64,000 nucleotides of DNA from Laburnicola sp. R22_1 (lineage: Eukaryota; Ascomycota; Dothideomycetes; Pleosporales; Didymosphaeriaceae), in NCBI GenBank assembly GCA_014281115.1, contig JACONQ010000002.1, positions 868,001 through 932,000 on the forward strand, read 5' to 3'. The notes below the pieces were generated by a model. That model searched no databases, was not told where the DNA came from, and saw only the letters and a program-made list of their open reading frames with translations. The position numbers and the translations under genes were made by a program. Positions 59,301-64,000 of this stretch are shown piece by piece. Every line of letters starts with the position of its first letter. The stretch's first letter is position 1.

Positions 59301-60743
59301 GAGAATTACAGGAGGCTCGTGATTGGTGTAACACATTCCGCACCTCAGGCGAGATGGGCGACCTGAACCAGGCCTGGGATCTCTACTACCAGGTCTTCCG
59401 CAAGATTTCCCGACAACTGCCGTCACTCATGACGTTGGAGCTTCAGTATGTGTCGCCCAAGCTCAAAGAAGCCTCCGACTTGGAGCTGGCCGTGCCCGGG
59501 ACATATCACGTTGGCAAACCTGTGGTTCGCATCATGTCATTCAGCCCTGTGGCTTCTGTCATTCAATCAAAACAGAGGCCTAGGAAACTGGAGATGCAGG
59601 GCAGTGACGGAAAGCCCCACACACATATTCTCAAAGGCCATGAAGATATTCGCCAGGATGAACGAGTCATGCAACTGTTCGGCCTATGCAATACGTTGCT
59701 GATGAACGACACTGAGTGCCGTAAGAGGCATCTCAACATCCAACGCTATGCCGCGGTTCCACTCTCGACCCAATCCGGTTTGCTCGGCTTCGTCCCGAAT
59801 TCCGATACTTTACACGTACTTATCCGAGAATACCGAGACAGCCGCAAGATCCTGCTCAACATTGAGCATCGCATCATGTTGCAGATGGCGCCAGATTATG
59901 ATTGCCTTACTCTTATGCAAAAGGTTGAAGTCTTCGGTTATGCACTGGACAATACCACTGGGCAGGACCTGTACCGCGTTCTGTGGCTCAAGAGTAAGAG
60001 TTCGGAGGCTTGGCTCGACCGTCGCACAAACTACACTCGCTCGCTCGCTGTCATGTCTATGGTCGGATATATCCTCGGTCTCGGAGATCGGCACCCGTCC
60101 AATCTTATGCTCGATCGCGTGACTGGAAAGATTGTGCATATTGATTTCGGTGATTGCTTCGAAGTTGCTATGCACCGAGAGAAATACCCTGAGCGAGTGC
60201 CTTTCCGGCTGACGCGCATGCTTACGTACGCCATGGAAGTCAGCAACATCGAGGGTAGCTACAGGACGACGTGTGAGCATGTGATGCGAGTATTGCGGAC
60301 GAACAAGGAATCTGTCATGGCCGTCCTCGAAGCTGTAAGTCTACTGCACACATATCAATGGTTTGAATACTTACAATTCCCAGTTCATTCACGACCCTCT
60401 TCTTACCTGGCGTCTCGGCAACCGCGACTCCCCACCCGAACCTAACTTCCCCTCTGAACGCCGGCAGTCCATCATCGGCTCTGATCTCGACCGCGACATG
60501 TCATCCCTTGTCCGCGCACGGCATCGGTCCAGCATCGCGCCGCCCGTCAACGAAGCAGAGGCTAAGGAAGTCCAGAATGCGCGCGCACTGCAGGTACTGG
60601 CTCGCGTCAAAGAGAAACTTACGGGTAGGGACTTTGTCAAGGACGACCTGAATGTGTTTCAGCAGGTGGAACGGCTCATCAAAGAAGCTACGAACTTGGA
60701 GAACTTGTGTCAGCATTACATCGGGTGGTGCAGTTTCTGGTGA
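53362..60743 (+). CDS. tor: TOR serine/threonine kinase (target of rapamycin)
   Basis: Master growth regulator in TORC1/TORC2, a PI3K-related kinase that senses nutrients. Exons 53362-53438, 53490-53554, 53610-60334 and 60384-60743 give 2408 residues, as usual for TOR. Most of the N-terminal half is HEAT repeats, followed by the FAT domain. The FRB domain (about 1880-1985) contains LWHEQWHEGLEEASRLYFG with the rapamycin-contact Ser near residue 1904. The kinase domain has GHEDIRQDERVMQLF near 2057, GLGDRHPSNLML near 2200 and HIDFGDCFE near 2224. The FATC tail ends in QHYIGWCSFW. A Met/Asn/Gly-rich low-complexity insert lies in the FAT domain (nucleotides 58300-58440). A second in-frame ATG two codons downstream is possible as start. 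This is the only TOR gene in the window. Confidence 0.97.
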
Positions 60744-61826
60744 AGGAAGCTGAGCGATGCTTGTCTTTTATTGCTTGCACGGTTGCCCCTGGCGACGTTG
60801 CCATTGCAGAATGGTTGATGGGATCGGGATGGAGACACTGGGGACATTGGCTGATGGCTCTGAATGGTCGATGGGCCGATATTGAGCGGCTGGACAGAGT
60901 GTATAAAGAAGGAGTGAAGGATGCCGTGGACAGTGCCTCGTGCCCTTGGTGGCTCTTATGGGACTGGATGTACGCCTTTATCATGGCAAGGATGGGAAAT
61001 ACGGACAGGACTTGGCAGGGGGTTAGCGACATAATGGGCTTTTTTCTTCTTTTTTTTGTTCGGCGTACGATGGATGGCGAAAAGATGGGGATCTTGCTTG
61101 CACGATTTTTCCTTCTTGTCCTCGTTTTCGAAGCGGCATTTTTCGGGTGCGGTGGAGTGTCTTGGCTGGTTTTTGGTTTTGGTTTGGGGTTTGGCACGAG
61201 GTTGGCTGGGCTCTTTTTTTTTCTTTCTTTTTTTTGAGGGGATGGGAGAACTTGTAGGATTATTTTGGGAGGGAGGGAGGGAGGGGAGGGGAAAGGGAGT
61301 AATTCGAGAAAGGGATTGGAATTGATAACATGTGGAAGGTTTTTGTGCTTGTGTATGTGCTTGTGCATGTGGTATTAAGTCAGTGAGATTTTTTTAAATG
61401 TTCTTTAGGGAGGGAGAAGATAGGGTGCAGTAGTGTTTTTTCTTTCTTCCTTGCTTGTTGGTTAGAGGTGGGAATTGTTGTTGGTGGTGTTTTTACCTAG
61501 ATAAGCTCTAGATAGGGTGTTAGGTGCATGCTTATCCTTTGTTGGGTCGGAGACGAATGTTAGTTAGAGGTGGGACTATAGGACGCTGGGAGTTGGGGTG
61601 GTTTAGCTGGATAGGTGGATAGTGTGATAATAAAAGTATATTAGCGACTGTGGCCTATAGGGTGACTTTTTGCGAAAGAACTTTTGGCTTCGAGAGCGAT
61701 TATATTTGGTTGTAAGGTGAGGTGGTGGGTGTTATAACGCTGGACGCATGTACTGGTATTGTAAGACCTTAAGCTAATGAAATGTGCGTAACTATAGATG
61801 GATACGAATGAATAGATGAATAAACC
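60744..61826. other. 3' region of tor with homopurine/homopyrimidine tracts
   Basis: About 1.08 kb between convergent genes. It contains T-rich pyrimidine runs around 61035-61060 and 61205-61240, GGTTTTGG-type repeats around 61165-61195, and a G-rich repeat. No gene recognised. Confidence 0.5.
61267..61297 (+). repeat. GGGA repeat, potential G-quadruplex
   Basis: Seven runs of three or four G separated by one to three A. This fits the G3+N1-7 pattern on the + strand, the transcribed sense strand of tor. Confidence 0.85.
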
Positions 61827-63152
61827 TTAATCCTCCTCGTCTACCCATCCGAAGCGAGAAATTCTCTCCTTCGCATGAACTCTCTCAGAAAGATCTCTCC
61901 AATCATACACACTCGAGATCTTCCGGTTATACCAATGGGATAGTTTCGTCCCTTGAATTTTACAGTCGCCTGCGTAGGGGCAGGTAAAAGTGCCTTCGAA
62001 AAAGGTTCCATATATGCTGAATGTGACTTGATCAGTGTATTTGTCGGCCACCAACTGGATTTCGCCTGTCTCCCAAGAACGACCTCGCCAGATGAGCGTG
62101 AGCGTTGGATTGGCCTTGGTTTTGAAGGCGGCTTTGTTCTTTCGTGTAGTTTGTGCAGGATAAAGCCGCATTGTGCCTGCAACCGTATTGAAGGTGAACT
62201 TGGCGCCGAATCGGGGAAGCTGAGAAGGAGGCTGCGGGGCCGTGCTTCGGTCGCGGACATTTGGTGAGAGTGGCTCGCTGGAAGAGCGATCGAAATCTTC
62301 TCCCCATGGATCGGCAAGATCAAAGTCATCGCAGAAGATTTTCATGGTGAGCTTCTTCGGCTTACCACTCGAGCACGTGGCCAGTTCTTCGGATATGACT
62401 TCCCATTCACCCGTCAGGTCCCAATCGGGCATTCGCATTGCTTCGGCGAGCGTCGCTTCCTGCTTTGCCTTCTTCGCTTCCATTTCTGCCTTTTTGGCCG
62501 CATCTTGCTTCGCTTGCCACGCACGAATTTCTTTAGCATGTTTTGCAGATAGCTCTTTGGCCATTTTTCTGACTGCGTCGGCTCCTCCCAGGATATGATA
62601 GCCAAAGCGCTTGCCTGGATACACAAAGGGTAGATCCACATTTTCGTAGCTCAGCCCGAGTCCCACAGCGGCTTTCTGAATCTCGTCTCCCTACTCCGCG
62701 AAAACAGCGCAGCTGCGCGTCAGAGAGTCATCTTGTTCCATGTCCTCTTTCAGAGCCCGAACAGCATCTCGCCTGACCCGCTCCCCCAGCGTCCTATCAG
62801 GATGATTCCACCAATCCTCCTGCTGTTTCCGGATCCTGCTTTCTTCTTCTTGCCAAATCTGTTCCTGAATCTCATCCAATTCCTGCTTTACCACAGCATA
62901 CTGGCGTTTCTCCCGAGATTTGAGGCTCTGCTGCAGCTCGTCGAGCGAGCCGGTCGTTGGCAAGCCCCTGAACCAGCACTGGGCTTTATAGTAGGTTTTG
63001 CTGCGCTTGTCGTATTTGGGCGGCCGTTTTGCAATGGCGCCTCGCTTGGTTCTGAGGGGGTCGCCTGGGAGGTGCTTATCTACCTGTGCGTCGTAGTGCT
63101 CGCCGTACCGACGGAGCTTCTTTTGGGCTCGCTTGCACTCGGCTGGGGTCAT
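61827..63152 (-). CDS. Unknown protein, long frame interrupted by one in-frame TAG
   Basis: Two open stretches lie in the same frame, separated only by a TAG at 62691-62693. The first has 153 codons from ATG 63152 (MTPAECKRAQKKLRRYGE). The second has 287 codons before its own stop. Both look coding. The first is basic with a Gln/Glu-rich helix. The second has SYENVDLPFVYPGKRFGYHILGG, an Ala/Lys helix (KAEMEAKKAKQEA), then a beta-rich region with WDLTGEWEV, TLIWRGRSWETGEIQL and FEGTFTCPYAGDC, which could be a calycin-like barrel (weak inference). No ATG lies near the start of the second part. Either an intron removes the stop (a GTTCGG donor to the GAGTAG acceptor would be 72 nt and in phase, with a CTGAC branch site), or the stop is read through, or the gene is broken. 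I do not recognise the family. Confidence 0.7.
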
Positions 63153-63905
63153 GGTGGTCTTTCGATGATGTGCTTCTCTTTGGGTAGATCGTGTGTTGAT
63201 AAGGGTTGATGTGTTGAAGTAGGAGGTTGAGTTGATTGATGCTCAGACTACCTATGTTTCATACTCCGACTCCCCACTGTGTTGATCCCGATTGCCGCCA
63301 TTTTTTACGTACTTTGGCTGTTAAGGCTTGATATACTGTGAAATTTCATAATTGGTAAAATGTTAAATTGACTATAAACAGTTATGAATGAATGACTCTA
63401 CGGACCTCGGGCCCCGGGGAGAAAGGCGTCACGTGACTATGTGATGCACTTGCATTGAGGATGGACGTGACGCGTCCAGATTCCCCTCCCGGAAACCATC
63501 GCGTCCCAAAACTCATCGTAGTTCACAAGATTTATTACGCGTACCTACGTGCACATAGATGCGTAGACCATAAAAGTATACCGTAGCTTGGCAGCCCGTG
63601 CAACACGTCAGCTCATGCAACACCCCAACATAATCGCTCGGCCAGCAGCATGAGGCTATAGAGACGCCCACAAACAATATTATCACGAGATTTTCTAGAT
63701 TTGAGCTCTTGTAGGCCTATAGATAATTGCTAGCTACTTAGATTATTAATATCTGATTGGTGTTTAGATAATTCGGCCTCTGCGCGTTAACAGAGTCGAC
63801 GCAGCTACCGTGTTTCATCACCTGACGATCGGCCCCACCGGACGATCGATTTTCCGCCTCAACAGCCCAACTTCGGCACCTTTTGCAACGCTCTATACAA
63901 CGAAT
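63153..63905. other. Upstream of the unknown gene and 5' flank of a transposon
   Basis: About 750 bases. There is a CACGTG site near 63432. From about 63660 to 63780 the sequence is TA-rich and probably lies in or beside the transposon whose transposase starts at 63906. Its terminal inverted repeat cannot be fixed because the other end is outside the window. Confidence 0.45.
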
Positions 63906-64000
63906 ATGGCCGAATTAAGTGCTGCTCTTGACTATTTGAGCTCGCTGAGCATCTCTGAGAAGCCTAATTACACCAAAGTCGCTCAAAAATATGGCTGCGA
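63906..64000 (+). mobile_element. Start of a pogo/Fot1-type (Tc1-mariner) transposase, cut by window edge
   Basis: From ATG 63906 the frame is open to the edge (31 codons). It contains an N-terminal alpha-helix followed by SISEKPNYTKVAQKYGC, the pattern of the CENP-B/psq-like helix-turn-helix at the start of fungal pogo transposases (EKPNY-x-A-x-xYG-V/C-x-R). That motif normally continues into RTTLSRR, which would lie beyond the edge. The assignment rests on this short match. No stop or shift is visible in the part present. Confidence 0.6.

Noticed and set aside
1..64000. Secondary-metabolite, mating-type or effector cluster
   Set aside because: No polyketide synthase, NRPS, P450, MAT gene or secreted Cys-rich small protein with a signal peptide was seen; the gene content is housekeeping.

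Overview
The window is nuclear DNA of a filamentous ascomycete, most probably a dothideomycete (Pleosporales-like). The class is inferred from overall protein character; no database search was possible. The evidence for a fungus is many short introns (about 45-140 nt) with GT donors, CTAAC/CTGAC-type branch sites and YAG acceptors, mono-cistronic genes on both strands, and AT-rich islands that look like RIP-mutated repeats. The protein set is also typical: fungal-type betaine lipid synthase, TOR, Ski2, Rpt5, Csm3 and Sec12.

Layout. 1-1426 (-): 5' part of trimethyllysine dioxygenase (carnitine synthesis), eight exons visible, cut by the left edge. 1726-1805 (-): intron-containing tRNA-Arg. 2943-4510 (+): proteasome ATPase Rpt5, with its last intron and exon duplicated in tandem just downstream. 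5338-8208 (+): betaine lipid synthase Bta1. 8701-9547 (-): Rer1, divergent from a mitochondrial enoyl-CoA hydratase (9949-10957, +). 11776-13362 (+): carotenoid/stilbene cleavage oxygenase. 14258-15210 (-): small single-pass membrane protein with two Cys modules. 16534-18450 (+): ferric reductase. 19021-19581 (-): 101-residue LEA-like repeat protein. 21046-25779 (-): eIF4G.

25780-32559 is a 6.8-kb gene-poor stretch with a TA-rich fold-back repeat cluster near 29.2-29.9 kb. 32560-34261 (-): homeobox transcription factor, preceded by about 3.4 kb without recognisable genes. 37630-39827 (-): THO complex subunit 1, divergent from Csm3/Swi3 (40287-41113, +). Then, all on +: Ski2 (41426-45564), an importin-7/8 family karyopherin (46452-50004), Sec12 (50894-52929) and TOR kinase (53362-60743). 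61827-63152 (-): an unknown gene whose long reading frame is broken by one in-frame TAG. 63906-64000 (+): start of a pogo/Fot1-type transposase, cut by the right edge.

The genes are mostly housekeeping: translation and growth control (eIF4G, TOR), RNA quality control and export (Ski2, THO), the early secretory pathway (Sec12, Rer1), nuclear import, proteasome and replication-fork protection. There is no operon or secondary-metabolite cluster. Exon models were assembled by eye. Summed exon lengths are whole numbers of codons for every complete gene model, which supports the splice sites but does not prove them.
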